Origin: Flaccisagitta enflata
Taxonomy: Eukaryota; Chaetognatha; Sagittoidea; Aphragmophora
Assembly: GCA_965153355.1 (NCBI GenBank)
Contig: OZ231126.1
Span: 82,832,001-82,896,000, forward strand
Reading direction: 5' to 3'
Length of the DNA: 64,000 nucleotides
Position numbers and translations under genes: made by a program. The notes below the pieces were generated by a model that worked only from the letters and a program-made list of their open reading frames with translations, did not search any database and was not told the origin of the DNA. Positions 10,548 through 23,485 of the stretch are shown piece after piece (position 1 is the stretch's first letter; each line of letters starts with the position of its first letter).

Positions 10548-11130
10548 AGCGGCCCCGAAGGGGACGAAGTCCTGTAGAACACAGGGGGACTTTCGTTCGT
10601 TCGTTCGTTCGTTCGTCCGTCCGTCCCGCCCCTGGAGGCCTCTCAGGCCTAAAATCTGGCCTCTCAGGCCTCAAAATTGGCCTCTTAGACCTCAAATTGG
10701 CCTCTCAGGCCTCTTATCTGGCCTCTCAGGCCTCAAATCTGGCCTCTCAAACCTCACAACTGGCCTCTTAGGCCTCAATCCAACCTCTTGCCTCAAATTA
10801 GGCCTCTTAAGCCTCAAATCAGCTATCTGATCCTCAAGTCAGTTCTCTATGGCCCTCCAAGCCTTGATCCAGCTCTTTCAAGCCTCAAGTCAGCCCATTC
10901 AAGCCCCCAACTGGCTTTCTGGCCTCACATCAGCCCTCTTAGACCTGAATTCAGCCCAAACGGACGGACGGACGGATGGACGAACGTACGGACGAACAAA
11001 AGTCCCCCTGTGTTCTACAGGACTTCGTCCCCTTCGGGGCCGCTGCCCTGCTTCCCCTCACTCAAATTCACAATCATGCACAGCAGGGCAACGGGTATCG
11101 CTGACCACGTATTGCCCTTGGGCGACCTGT
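10548..11130. mobile_element. foldback-like element, copy 3
   Basis: GGGCAGCGGCCCCGAAGGGG to the inverted end at about 11045 and tail to about 11130. The core is an array of about 20-bp units GGCCTCTCAGGCCTCAAATC, with a GTTC/GGAC run inside each end. Confidence 0.85.
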
Positions 11131-11714
11131 TCATTCATTCATTCCTTCATTCCTTCCTTCATTCCTTCCTTCCTTCCTTCCTTCCTTCCTTCCTTCCTTC
11201 CTTCCTTCCTTCATGCATTCCTTCCTTCATGCATTCCTTCCTTCCTTCCTCCCTTCCTTCCCTCCTTCCTTCCCTCCTTTCCTTCCTTCCTTCATTCATT
11301 CATTCATTCATTCATTCATTCATTCATTCATTCATTCATTCATACCTTCCTTCCTTCCTTCCTTCCTTCCTCCATTCATTCATTCCTTCCTTCCTTCATT
11401 AATTCATTCACTCCTTCCTTCCTTCCTTCCTTCCTTCCTTCCTTCCTTCCTTCCTTCCTTCCTTCCTTCCTTCCTTCCTTCCTTCCTTCCTTCCTTCCTT
11501 CCTTCCTTCCTTCCTTCCTTCCTTCCTTCCTTCCTTCCTTCCTTCCTTCCTTCCTTCCTTTCTTCCTTCCTTCCTTCCTTCCTTCCTTCTTTCCTTCCTT
11601 CCTTCCTTCCTTCCTTCCTTCCTTCCTTCCTTCCTTCCTTCCTTCCTTCCTTCCTTCCTTCATTCTTTCATTCCTTCATTCATTCATTCATTCATTCCCT
11701 CATTCATTCATTCA
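11130..11714. repeat. (CCTT)n/(ATTC)n tract
   Basis: 585 bp of CCTT units with ATTC blocks, adjoining the tail of the foldback-like element and ending about 25 bp from exon 10's donor. Long open frames here (PSFL and KEGR repeats) are artefacts. Confidence 0.95.
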
Positions 11715-11739
11715 ACGCCCCTATTCACGCCTCTCTCAC

Positions 11740-12019
11740 CGGTGTCCTTGTTAATCTTGAAAGTTCCTCTCCCCAGCGCAGCCAGGTCGATTTCTTCTTT
11801 GTCGTTTGACACTGGCACTAATTTGTATTCGAGCGTCCGAAATTTCTGTGAAAAGTCTCTGTCCAGGGCTTCCAGTTTCTCAACACGCGACGAGACGGGT
11901 GAGTTTTCCAGGATTTTGAGTTTGAAGGTCGTTTGTCTGAACAGAGGGATCTCGTCGTTGACATCTTCCACGTTGACGCGAACCGTCTTGGTCGCGATCA
12001 AAGGCTCAGGACCCGCCAA
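11740..12019 (-). CDS. cadherin exon 10 (largest exon, spans an EC linker)
   Basis: 280 nt, phase 0 in and 1 out, donor ACCG/GTGAGA. It encodes LAGPEPLIATKTVRVNVEDV, the calcium linker EDVNDEIPLF, then FKLKILENSPVSSRVEKLEA, LDRDFSQKFRTLEYKLVPVS and ends GTFKINKDTG. The proposed acceptor is TTTGGACAG, chosen because LTIEAQ-LAGPEPLIATKTV joins exon 9 in phase and pattern. The sense strand before it is an AAC tract of about 175 bp rather than pyrimidines. The reading frame stays open through that tract (poly-Asn), so intron retention or a misplaced start cannot be excluded. Confidence 0.85.
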
Positions 12020-12030
12020 CTGTCCAAATG

Positions 12031-12206
<176 letters not shown>

Positions 12207-12740
12207 GAGAAGGTGAGCGATTGGGTAGGGGGATTTGAACAAGGTATGATAGAGGTGGAGGTTGTGGTGAAGAAAGAAAAAAAAATGTCACGATCCCATA
12301 CAATATTCATAAAGCTTTCACAAAACATTAATCATGAAAACCTTACTACCAGATTTACAACAATATTGGTTATCAGTTCTACCATCTTTCCATGATGAAA
12401 TCACCATTATATTGATCTGTAGAGTGTACATTTTTTTTCAAATGAATATTTTTTCCTTTACGTCTTTCGTGTACGCGATGCGCAAAAGAAAAGATATCAC
12501 AAATTGACGAATCATGGAAGATAAGTGTCTCCCGGTAAGATGAGCCCAAATGTGCGAACATGGAATCCTGTGCCATTCTAAATGCTTCTGTGGTACTTAC
12601 AGCCTCAAACGTCTACCAAAAGAGAATGGAGTAAAAACAAAAAGAAAAATAGTGATCGAAGTGGTTATATGGTATGAAAGGAAGACTTTTCTGGAATAAA
12701 CATCTGGACCATATCTAGAGGAATAATTTTTTTTTTCTTT

Positions 12741-13122
12741 ACAGTCTATGGACAAAACGAGTAGATTTTGCTGATCACCGGTATGATGCTCAGGCGTAGT
12801 TTATTTTAAAATATAGGCTTGTAATTACCTCATAGAAAATGACTGAGGACTGAAAGTCTGAAAAAAACTAATGCAAGAACGATTACTACAGGTAGTAATC
12901 GTTCTTCCATTAGTTTCTTTCAGTCCTAAGTCATTTTCTACAAGGTAATTACAAACCTGCATTTTGAACAATTACAGGTAGTAATCGTTCCTCCGTTAAT
13001 TCTTTCAGTCCTTAGTAAATATTCATGAGGTAATTACAAACCTACATTTTAAAATCAACTACGCCAAAGCATCATAACGGTGATCAGCAAAATCTACTCT
13101 CCTTGTTTCGTCCATAGACTGT
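12741..13122. mobile_element. palindromic MITE-like element
   Basis: ACAGTCTATGGACAAAACGA and the next 40 bp return inverted at 13060-13122. The two arms meet at GATTACTACAGGTAGTAATC (about 12890). One arm carries an internal duplication. CAGTC...GACTG is flanked by TTTA on both sides, a possible target duplication. Confidence 0.75.
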
Positions 13123-13326
13123 TTAGTTATACCCCACTCTAACGGACCCATAGTGACGGAAATCCGCCTGTAAATCAAGTATCAAATTACAAGTCTAGAT
13201 ATGATGTATGCGACGTTTTAAGAGTGACTAAGCAAATACAAATTGCAAATAAAGATAACAAGTAACATGTGATAAGTACCAAGTAACAAGTGACAAGTGA
13301 CAAGGGACAAGCAACATGATTGTCAC

Positions 13327-13485
13327 CTGAGCCTCGATGGTTAAAAGATAAGTTTGGACGGTTTCGTAGTTGAACAATGAAATGAGTCTGACTGTACCAT
13401 CTTCCAAGATTTTAAACGTTGGCTTATCCTCGTCAGTGGAGAGACTGTACATGATCAAGCCCCCGTCCTCTGAGGATGCTGACAC
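13327..13485 (-). CDS. cadherin exon 9 (EC core, founder of 82-bp array)
   Basis: 159 nt, phase 0 in and out, acceptor TTCGCAG and donor GTGACA. It encodes VSASSEDGGLIMYSLSTDED, KPTFKILEDGTVRLISLFNY and ETVQTYLLTIEAQ. The DxD motif is degraded (SSED) and DRE is replaced by NYE. It follows exon 8 seamlessly (DTNLFK-VSASSEDGG). The first 43 nt of this exon plus the end of its intron are copied about 15 times upstream, so the true acceptor competes with a ladder of near-identical AG sites. Confidence 0.9.
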
Positions 13486-13489
13486 CTGC

Positions 13490-13904
13490 GAAAATAACAC
13501 GGAATGATACATAATTATGGGAGAGACTGTTCATGATCAAACCTCCAACCTCTGAGGACGCAGATATCTGCAAAAATAACACGGAATGATACACAATTAT
13601 AAGAGAGACTGTACATGATCAAGCCCCCGTCCTCTGAGGATGCTGACACCTGCGAAAATAACACGGAATGATACACAAATATAAGAGAGACTGTACATGA
13701 TCAAGCTCCCGTCCTCTGAGGACGCAGACATCTGCAAAAATAACACGGAATGATACACAATTATAAGAGAGACTGTACATGATTAAGCCCCCGTCCTCTG
13801 AGGACGCAGACATCTGCGAAAATAACACGGAATGATACACAATTATAAGAGAGACTGTACATGATCAAACCTCCGACCTCTGAGGACGCAGTCATCTGCG
13901 AAAA
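13490..13904 (-). repeat. 82-bp splice-acceptor satellite, block 1
   Basis: Five copies of a unit of about 82 bp. Each contains the last 40 bp of the intron, the CAG acceptor and the first 43 nt of exon 9, which begins VSASSEDGGLIMYSLS. The block lies directly upstream of the real exon and is cut by the large element at 13907. Confidence 0.93.
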
Positions 13905-15531
13905 TAACGGTAGCAAAAAAAAAAAAAAAAAACGGAACAAATGTTTTTTAAAGATTCAAAAGCATCCAATGAGAAAAACATAGCAAAATCCATGACCGTT
14001 TGAAAGCTCTGCGAAAGATCTTCAAAATGAGACCATGCTGGCTGTTCTGTCTTTATTCGTTAAGTAATGAGACAGCATTAAAGAAGAGGTGGTCATGAAT
14101 GTACACAGTGGAACGATTAACGGACAAAGACAATTTTGAGTGTGTAGACCCCAGACCGGTCAAGAAAGGTCCCACAGCATGTGGTGGACACCAAACACCT
14201 GTTAACTAATTAATCCAAAGGCAAAAAATTAATTACATGACCCTTTTGCATGACTGTGAACGTTCCAAACTCGAGTTTCTCAGATACCATTTTTCTTTCT
14301 ATTTACGTAGGATTCATAGAGGCTTCATGGTCCAATTAGGGGCTGGCTGTGAAATCATAGTCGGTGTAGAATTAGATGAAGTTCCCGAGCTCTTTTGTTG
14401 GCTTCCTGGAGGCCCCAACGAGTGTCTCGGCCGCTGTACAGGTGGCAAAAAAAGCCAAAAATGGCAAAAAGTGAGATAAATGCTCTAAAATTCAATTTTT
14501 TTGGTTAATTTGATTAAAAAAACAAAAACATCTTTCTAGTTTCCTCAATTATCATATATGAAATTAGGTTTTGCTGAAAAACGACCAGTGGAAGCTGTGG
14601 GGGGTCTCTTGAGGACTCCAAAATGGCCAAAAAAGGTCAAAAAATGACTAATTATAGGCAATATCAAATAATAAAGAAAAATAATGAAACTTCTTTTTGA
14701 ATATCTCTATTTAAGCAAAGATGTAGACTCAGTGAAGTACAAGAGATCAGAAACCGCAAAAAAATTTGACCCTCATAGGCATATCAGGCCAAAAATAGGT
14801 CAAGAATAGACATTATTGGCTCAAAATGACAAAAAGTTTCAAAATTAAATTTTTTTTGTTATTTGATTAGGAAAACCAAAGCTTCTATCCAGTTCACTCA
14901 GTTATGACTCAAAGATGTGGGCAATGCTTGAAAAGGACAATGAATGCCATAGGGGGCCTCTAAGGACCCCAAAATGGCAAAAAAAAGGACAAAAACTAAC
15001 TCATTTTAAGCAATGTCAAAAAATAAAGAATAATATTGAAATTTTTTATCAAAACGTCGATTCATGCAATGATATCGTCTCTGTAAAGTGGTAGAGACTG
15101 GAAACAGCAAAACAATTTGACCCTCATAGCCATATCAGGCCGAAAACAGGTCAGAAATAGCCATAATTTGCTCAAAAAGACCAAAATGAAGTTTAAAGAG
15201 AATTTTTTTAATGATTTCATCCATCTAATTATAAGTACAGACCGACCGAACCTCCGGTTCGAACTGTTTTTACTGTACGGATCACTCTCCCAGCTCCGTC
15301 ACTGAATCCGGAGTCGTCAGTTATCAGTAGGTCACCGAATTCAGTAGGTCAATAAACCGAAGTTTGATTTTATGTTTAATTTTCCTATTGAACGTGCAAA
15401 TTGGGACTCCAGAATTGCCCTCTAACATGAAAGATGGTTCCACAACAAAACATGCATCTGCTCTTCCTTTTCCTGACGAATTTACATTGCTCATGCTTTA
15501 CTAATGAGATCAACCCCTACTTTCCTCATCA

Positions 15532-15696
15532 AACAAGGCCGGATACACGGCCATCAGTTGTGGACGGGTGGGCAGGGGCAGAAATGCGCGTTTTCCCACT
15601 TTTCAACTCGATCACCATGGACCAACCGACCGACCAACCGACCAACCAACCGACGGACGGACAAAGCCTCTTATAGAGTTGCGTGTCCGCAACTAA
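15532..15696 (-). mobile_element. handle-hairpin element, GTTGCGGAC class
   Basis: AACAAGGCCGGATACACGG, handle AGTTGTGGAC (15556-15565) before GGGTGGGCAGG, GACC repeats, CTCTTATAGAG, hairpin AGTTGCGTGTCCGCAACT (15677-15694), CTAAAA. One G-T wobble in 10 pairs. Confidence 0.8.
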
Positions 15697-15840
15697 AAAA
15701 GGAAAGATCGCCGATCGAGACTTGATGCTTCGCTTGCAACTACATCCTTGACAGTGCAAATCAATTTTCTATTAAAAGAATTTCTTCAGTCTTGCTTGTT
15801 GATTTAAGGCTGTCTGTGCCGTCTGTCCCTGAGTGTGTAA

Positions 15841-16095
<255 letters not shown>

Positions 16096-16161
16096 TAGGG
16101 ATCGTCGGAAAGTTAACTTCGGCTTCGGCTTCGGCACTGCCCCAATAATCAAAATCAAAGT

Positions 16162-16352
<191 letters not shown>

Positions 16353-16379
16353 ACGGACAGACAGACAGACAGACACAAA

Positions 16380-17400
16380 AAAATCATATATAGAAAAAAA
16401 GACGGTGAAAAAAATAACACCCCTCTCAAAATTAAACGAACTGGGAAAAAGATCAAAATCGAAAGTAAAAATGCATTGAGAGGGCTGAAATTTGACACAT
16501 AGATAGCTAAAACATAGTATTTTCACAAACCGAGGCCAAATAGGCCATTTGCGCTAGTGTGTGGCCCTAGTTGTGTGCTATGTCAAAAATGTGGTAAAAG
16601 ATTTTGACCGATTTTGACAAGAAATCGTCTAAAGAGGAGACTGCACAAACTTACTCATTTTTTCCCATATGAGTGGGGCAAAAAATGCCATTCCCCAGTT
16701 TTTAGATAACTACCAAGCAACGATGACGCATTGGGATTAAGGAACAACCCCGCGAAGCGGCTGAATCCATTGACAAATAAGTTGGTTTCACTGGTCAATT
16801 TAGAACTTTCATATAAAATACAGCAGCATGATATCAATCAAAAGAAGAGATTCGGAGCCATTGGTCGACATTTTTTGGACAATTTTTTTGTAACCCTGCC
16901 GGAAATTACATATTTCAAAGTTACCTTAACGCTCATACTCTTAACAAGTGATTTACAAAGCATTTTCAAACTTGTTCTGATCCCAGTTCGCCTAATTTTG
17001 AGAGGGGTGTTAAAAAGAAAAAATATCATAATAACAGGTATGAATATAGATGATTACAAAATGAAAAAATCCTAAGACTTTCTTCATAGGTTGATTTGAA
17101 ATAAAGAAATATATATTAAATTTTTTTTCTCAAAAATTAATGTTAGTAAACAATATTTCATTATATCTCCTGTTACGATTAAAAAATATTAAGAAATAGA
17201 TTTTGTATAAAATTTAATTTGATTTTTGTTTGTTTAATACAAAATGTTTTTTTTTTATGCAACCTATCAACTTTTAATGAGAAAATAATATTTTCAGTAT
17301 TTTTACTTATGAGTTTTATTTTTTATTCATTCATATATCTATACCTGTTTATATGATTTTTTTTTGTTTCTTTTATTGTTTTATCTTGATATGTATTTTT
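16380..17400. other. AT-rich spacer, no recognised feature
   Basis: About 1 kb inside the large element. ATTTTGAGAGGGGTGTTA at 16995 is mirrored by TAACACCCCTCTCAAAAT at about 16415, so 16415-17012 may be an inverted-repeat element of its own. Confidence 0.4.
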
Positions 17401-17416
17401 TGTTTCTCTCTCTTTT

Positions 17417-17608
17417 AAGTCGCGTGCATGCAACTCTAAAACCCGCTTTGTCTGTTAGCCGATTGGTTGGTCGGTTGGTCGGTCGGTCACACTTTACTTT
17501 TTTTGTGGATTTTATTTTTTGACCCCACTGCTCCTGCCCAAATGGTTCAGTGACCTCAAATATGGCCCCTGCCCACCCGCACGCGACTTTGGTAGCCGTG
17601 TATCCGCC
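17417..17608 (+). mobile_element. handle-hairpin element, end replaced by poly-pyrimidine
   Basis: Hairpin AGTCGCGTGCATGCAACT (17418-17435), GGTC repeats, and handle complement GCACGCGACT (17579-17588). The terminal GGCCTTGTT is replaced by the pyrimidine tract that follows. Confidence 0.75.
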
Positions 17609-17926
17609 CCTTTTTTTTTCTTCTTTTTTCTTTTTTTTTTTCTTTTTTTCCTTTTTCCTTTTCCTTTTTTCTTTTTTTTCTTTTTTCTTTATTTCCTTTT
17701 TTCCTTTTTCCTTTTTCCTTTTTCCTTTTTCCTTTTTCCTTTTTCCTTTCCTTTCTTCCTTTTTCCTTTTTCTTTTTTTCTTTTTTTTTCTTTTTTCTTT
17801 TTCTTTTTCCTTTTCCTTTTTCTTTTTTTTCTTTTTTCTTTTTCCTTTTTCCTTTTTCCTTTTTCCTTTTTCCTTTTTCCTTTTTCCTTTTTCCTTTTTC
17901 TTTTTTTTTTTTTTCTTTTTTCTTTT
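17605..17926. repeat. (CCTTTTT)n pyrimidine tract
   Basis: About 320 bp of C2T5-type units on the plus strand. It joins the end of a handle-hairpin element to the start of a foldback-like element. Confidence 0.95.
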
Positions 17927-17927
17927 T

Positions 17928-18490
17928 GGGCAGCGGCCCCAAAGGGCCGATGTCCTGTAGGACACAGGGGTGAATTTCCTTACGTCCGTCCGTACGTACG
18001 TACGTCCGTCCGTACGTCCCCCCCTCCGAAGCTTCTCAAGCCTCTCAGGCCTCAAATCCAGCCTCTCAGGCCTCAAATCCAGCCTCTCAGGCCTCAAATC
18101 TGGCCTCTCAGGCCTCAAATTCAGCCTCTCAGGCCTCAAATCCCACCTCTCAAGCCTCAAATCCAGCCTCTTGGGCCTCAAATCCAGCCTCTTGGGCCTT
18201 AAATCCAGCCTCTTGGGCCTTAAACCCAGCCTCTCAGGCTTCAAATTCTCATTGAATAACATGGCAAATTGACAAAAAACTGAAAAAAATGCAAAATTCC
18301 TGTTGAATATCACGGAAAATTACCCCAAATATGTCCTCTCAGGACGTATGGAAATTCACCCCTGTGTCCTACAGGACATCGGCCCTTTGGGGCCGCTGCC
18401 CTGCTCTCACCCCACTTCTTCAGCTAATCACTCCAAGCAGGGCATCGGGTACCGCTGACCATGTGCAATCCTTGGATGACTTGTTACCTT
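17928..18490. mobile_element. foldback-like element, copy 4
   Basis: GGGCAGCGGCCCCAAAGGGC to the inverted end at about 18400 and tail GGGTACCGCTGACCATG. The core has about 11 units CAGCCTCTCAGGCCTCAAAT of 20 bp. Confidence 0.85.
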
Positions 18491-18587
18491 TTTTTTTACT
18501 TTTTTTTTCTCTTATTTCTTTTTTCTTTTTTTTTTTCTTTCTTTCCTTCTTTCTTTTTTTCTTCTTTTCTTTTTTTCTCTCTTTCTC

Positions 18588-18638
<51 letters not shown>

Positions 18639-18640
18639 TG
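18490..18640. repeat. T-rich and (CT)n tract
   Basis: A CTTTTT-rich stretch grading into CTCTCTTT units. Confidence 0.9.
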
Positions 18641-18674
18641 CACAAAGGAAAACAATTTGCTTTTTTAATTCAAT

Positions 18675-18740
18675 TTAATCAAACAAAGCCGGATACACAA
18701 AGCCCTACTCTAATCGCATACAGATAGGCAGGGGCAGTGA
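18675..18740 (-). mobile_element. handle-hairpin element, 5' fragment
   Basis: AAACAAAGCCGGATACACAA and AGGCAGGGGCAG are the start of the family. The rest is not seen before 19000. Confidence 0.45.
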
Positions 18741-19117
18741 TGGGGAAAGTCACTGTGGCATTTAGGTTGCAGCAGTGAGCTTAAAATGCTAAAAAAACGC
18801 TAAACAAGGAAAATGATAACCAACTGACAAATAAAGCGAAATAGCGTTATATATAACTAAAAGAAAACTTCGGTTTCTGACTTCGGTAAACTTCGGTTTC
18901 GGTTTCGGTCAGTTAGTCACTGTAAACTTTGGTTTCGGTTTGGCCTTGGTTTACCTACCTTCGGTCGACCTCTAATTATAAGCATGCTTCAGTTTTGACA
19001 AAGTGTAAGTTTAAGTGGGGGGGGGGGGGGCTGCCATTATTGGGGCGCTCCAGGTTGTTTAGGGCTCTGAAGGCCCTTAAAAATGGGTCATAAATGGGCA
19101 GGCTTGATTTTGGTGGT

Positions 19118-19835
19118 TTTTGGGCAGCGGCCCCGAAGGGGAAGAAGTCCTGTAGAACAAAGGGGGATTCTGTCTGTCCGTACTTCTGTCCGTCCCCCCT
19201 GCCCCATCCTTAGGGCTTTGTCTCTTTCGGGGCCTTTTCTGACCCTAATTCTGCCAAATAGCCTAAATCCAAGCAATATGGCCCAAATCTAAGCAAAATG
19301 GCCCGATTCCAAGCATAATGGCCCAAATCCAAGCAAAATGACCCAAATCTTGCTGGAAAACCCTAATTCTGGCCTGAGGTCTATCATTGTGGCCTCCAAT
19401 ACCTAGATTTGGACCAGATTTGGGCCATTTTGCTTGCACTTGGGCCATTTTGCTTGGAATTGGACCATATTGCTTGGATTTGGGCTATTTCGCAGAATTA
19501 GGGTCAGAATAGGCCCCAAAGGAGACAAAGCCCTGATGATGGGGCAGGGGGGGAGGAATGGACAGACGGGCAGATTCAAGGCCTAAGAGGATATATTTCA
19601 GGCCTGAGAGGGTAGATTTCAGGCCTGAGAGGGCAGATATCAGGCCTGAAAGGGCCTTCAGGGGACAAACAGACAGAAGGACGGACGGATGGACAAACAA
19701 AAGTCCCCCTGTTTTCTACAAGACTTCATCCCCTTTGAGGCCGCTGCCCTGCTTCCCCTCAGTCCATTTCATAATCGCGCAAAGCAGGGAAGTTGGTATC
19801 GCTGACCACATATTGCCCTTGGGCGACCTGTCACT
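19118..19835. mobile_element. foldback-like element, copy 5
   Basis: GGGCAGCGGCCCCGAAGGGG to the inverted end at about 19745 and tail to 19835. The core has CCAAATCCAAGCAATATGGC units, mirrored about position 19380, then GGCCTGAGAGGGCAGAT units. Confidence 0.8.
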
Positions 19836-19875
19836 CATTTCTTGACAATGCTTAAAATGAGTCAGATTAGCATTG

Positions 19876-20572
19876 GTTTTTGGCAGCAACCCAAAGGGGA
19901 CAAAGTCCTGTAGATTACAGGGGGACTTTTGTTTGTCCATTCATTCCCCCCTAGGCCCATTCAGGCCTAAAGTCTGCCCTCTAAGTCCTGAAATCTATCC
20001 TCTTAGGCCTGAGATCTACCCTCTCAGGCCATGAATCTACCATCTAAAGCCTAAAATCTGTCCTCTCTTGCCTTTTGGGCAGCGGCTTGAAGGGGACAAA
20101 TTCGTGTAGAACACAGAACTATTGATTGTGCATTCGTTCATTTGTCCCCCCCCCCCCAGGCTGAAATCTACTCTCTCAGACCTCAAATTTGCCCTCTTGG
20201 GCTCTGAATCTGCCTTCTCAGGCCTTGAATCTGCTCTTTTCAGCCTAGAATCTGCCCTCTCTGGTCAAAATCTGCCCTCTCAGGCTTCTTCTCAGATTCA
20301 AAGCATGAGAGGGCAGATTTCTGGCCTGAGAGGGCAGATTTCAGGCCTGAGAGGGTAGATTTCAGCCCTGAGAGGGCAGATTTCAGGCATGAGGGGATCT
20401 GGGTGGGACAGACGGAAGGACGGACACACAAACAAAAGTCCCTTACAATTGTTCTACAGGACTTTGTCCCCTTCAGGGCCGCTGCCCTGCTTCCCTTCAC
20501 TCCAATTCACAATCATGCAAAGCAGGGTAATGGGTATCACTGACCACATATTGCCCTTGGGCGACCTGTTAT
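19876..20572. mobile_element. foldback-like element, copy 6 (composite)
   Basis: Two left ends (about 19880 and 20074) share one right end at about 20485. The core is mirrored units ATCTGCCCTCTCAGGC and GCCTGAGAGGGCAGAT with the turn at about 20290. It looks like one copy inserted in or recombined with another. Confidence 0.75.
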
Positions 20573-20574
20573 CC

Positions 20575-20890
20575 ACTCATGCCTTTTATTTGTCCTCTCA
20601 GACTTTAGATCTGCCCTCTTAGGTCTGAAATCCGCCCCCTCAGGCTTTGAATCTTCCCTTTCAGATTCATGGTCTGAGAGGGCGGATTTCAGGCCTGAGT
20701 GGGTAAATGTCAGGCCTGAGAGGGCCTAGGGGTGACGGATGGACGGACGCATGAATGAAAATCCCTTGTGTTCTACAGGACTTTCTCCCCTTTTGAGGCC
20801 GCTGCCCTGCTTCCTCTCACCCCAATTCCCGATCATGCTAAGCAGGGCAACAGGTATCGCTGACCACATGTTGCCTTTGAGCAACCTGGT
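20575..20890. mobile_element. foldback-like element, copy 7 (partial)
   Basis: Only core units and the right end (TTCTACAGGACTTT...GCCGCTGCCCTGC) with its tail remain. Confidence 0.65.
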
Positions 20891-21196
20891 GTGGCCATTT
20901 TGGGGTCCTTAGAGGCCCCCTATGGCATCCACTGGTCTTTTTTCAAGCATCGCCCACATCTTTGAGTTATGACAGAAGGAACAAGAGAGAAGTTTTGGTT
21001 TTTAAAATCAAATTAACAAAAGAAATTGAGTTTTGAAGCTTTTTTGTCATTTTGTGCCAATCATGACTATTTTTTACTAGTTTTTGGCCTGATAAGGCTA
21101 TGAGGGTCAAATTTTTCTGCGGTTTCTAATCTCCTGTACTTCACATACTATATTTTTGCATAAACAGATGTTTTGATTAAAAAATTTCATTATTTC

Positions 21197-21402
21197 TAGT
21201 CGCATGCTACGCGACTCTACACCCCGCTTTGTCGGTCCGTCCGTCCGTCGGTCTGTTGGTCCGTCGGTCCGTCACACTTTACTTTTTTTGGGTTTTTGGG
21301 ATTTTTGGCTTCACTTTCCCCTGCCCAAATGATCTGGGGACCTCAATTACGGCCCCTGCCCACCCGCACGCGACTGGGGTAGCCGTGTATCCGGCCTTGT
21401 TC
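21197..21402 (+). mobile_element. handle-hairpin element
   Basis: Hairpin AGTCGCATGCTACGCGACT (21198-21216), handle complement GCACGCGACT (21366-21375), end GTATCCGGCCTTGTT. One mismatch between handle and hairpin. It is inserted in the right arm of the 8.47-kb element. Confidence 0.8.
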
Positions 21403-22377
21403 TTTATTTCTTTGCATTGCCTAAAACAAGTCATTTTTGGCCAATTTTTTGCTATTTTGGGGTCCTTAGAGGCCCCCACGGCTTCCACTGGTCGTTTTTC
21501 AGCATAGCCAATTCCACAGGTTGTAACAGAGTAAATCGGAAAGAAGTTCATCTTTTTTAAGTCAAATTAACCAAAAAAATTGAATACTGAAATTTTTATG
21601 TCATTTTTGGCTACTTTTGGCCTTTTTTCCCACCTGTACAGAGGCCGAGTCACTCGGGGGGCCTCCAGAAAGCCAGCAAAAGAGCTTGGGGGCTTCATCT
21701 AACTATACCCTATCTATGATTTTAAAGCCAGCCCCTAATTGGACCATGAGGCCTCTATGAATCCTACATAGATAGAAAAATGGTATCTTAGAAGCTCAAG
21801 TTTGGAACATCGCAGTCATACAAAAGGGTCATGTAATCAATTTTTTGCCTTTGGATTAATTTGTCAACGGGTGTTTGGTGTTCACCACATGCTGTGGGAC
21901 CTCTCTTGACCAGTCTGGGGTCTGCACACTCAAAATTGTCTTTGTCCGTTAATGGTTCCACTGTGTGTAAAAGTTGAAGTCGTAGAAGTAGATCCTCTTT
22001 GTTATCTTTTAAAAAAAGATAGAAAAATAATAATTTGGACTTTTTTTTTAGTGTAATTTATAGATTTTTAAATTTTCTTTCATTCTAGACCAATCCAAGA
22101 TCTGTATTTCAAACCGTTTAAAAGTTAGAGCTTGTTAAAGTGAACCACCATTTTTTCAAAACTTTTTTTTTCAATCTGACCGCAAATTGTATATGGCAAT
22201 GTTTTCATTCATTCTTACGCTATTTCTAAACGGATAAAGCTAGAATGACCAGCAACGTCGCATATGAAAGATCTTTTGCAGAGCTTTCAAACGGTCATGG
22301 ATTTTCTATGGTTGGAGTCATCACTTAAGCAAAAATCATCAAAACAATTTGTTCCATTTTTTATTTTGCTACCGTTA

Positions 22378-23195
22378 ATACAGAATGATACACAATTATA
22401 AGAGAGACTGTACATGATCAAGCTCCCGTCCTCTGAGGATGCTGACATCTGCGAAAATAACACAAAATGATACACAATTATAAGAGAGACTGTACATGAT
22501 CAAGCTCCCCTCCTCTGAGGATGCTGACATCTGCAAAAATAACACGAAATGATACACAATTATAAGAGAGACTGTACATGATCAAGCTCCCGTCCTCTGA
22601 GGATGCTGACATCTGCAAAAATAACACGAAATGATACACAATTATAAGAGAGACTGTACATGATCAAGCTCCCGTCCTCTGAGGATGCTGACATCTGCGA
22701 AAATAACACAAAATGATACACAATTATAAGAGAGACTGTACATGATCAAGCTCCCGTCCTCTGAGGATGCTGATATCTGCGAAAATAACACGAAATGATA
22801 CACAACTATAAGAGAGACTGTACATGATCAAGCTTCCGTCCTCTGAGGATGCTGACATCTGCGAAAATAACACGAAATGATACACAATTATAGCAGAGAC
22901 TGTACATGATCAAGCTCCCGTCCTCTGAGGATGCTGACATCTGCGAAAATAACACGAAATGATACACAATTATAAGAGAGACTGTACATTATCAAGCTCC
23001 CGTCCTCTGAGGATGCTGACATCTGCGAAAATAACACAAAATGATACACAATTATAAGAGAAACTGTACATGATCAAGCTCCCGTCCTCTGAGGATGCTG
23101 ACATCTGCGAAAATAACACGAAATGATACACAATTATAAGAGAGACTGTTCATGATCAAGCTCCCCTCCTCTGAGGACGCCAACACCTGCGAGAC
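22378..23195 (-). repeat. 82-bp splice-acceptor satellite, block 2
   Basis: Ten further copies of the exon 9 acceptor unit with an 82-bp period (for example 22431, 22513, 22595, 22677). The outermost copy (ending at about 23190) is the most diverged, reading GTGTTGGCG after CAG. Confidence 0.93.
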
Positions 23196-23467
23196 TTACG
23201 AACCAATGCTATGGCCCAATGTGGTGGATCGCATGTCCCATCAGATGCCGATTCATGCTTATCAAGCCCGGGTAGGCTCCCCCGATTAACAACAACAACA
23301 GAATAATTAGGCTTTTATTTTGATGGAACTAACATTGACATGATGCAGGCAGGTGCCAAACTTCGGGCTCCATTATTTCACGGTAGGAAAACCAACGCGA
23401 TGACATCTTATTTCTTTGTTTTTAAGATTCTGCCAGTTTATTTGTCTTTTTGTTTGTTAGTGTCTAG

Positions 23468-23485
23468 TCTCTCTCTCTCTCACTC

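Noticed and set aside
10788-11809. Long open frames with PSFLPSF or HSFIHSF repeats
   Set aside because: They are translations of CCTT/ATTC microsatellites in several frames and both strands, with no independent coding sign.
12584-12600. A 12-nt micro-exon (ACG TTT GAG GCT, then GTAAGT) between exons 9 and 10
   Set aside because: Exons 9 and 10 already join in phase and in cadherin register (LTIEAQ-LAGPEPL), so the micro-exon is not needed.
23195-23295. Minus-strand stretch DKHESASDGTCDPPHWAIAL followed by GTAAGT
   Set aside because: It lies between exons 8 and 9, which already join in phase, and does not resemble a cadherin strand. Probably chance, although the donor is good.
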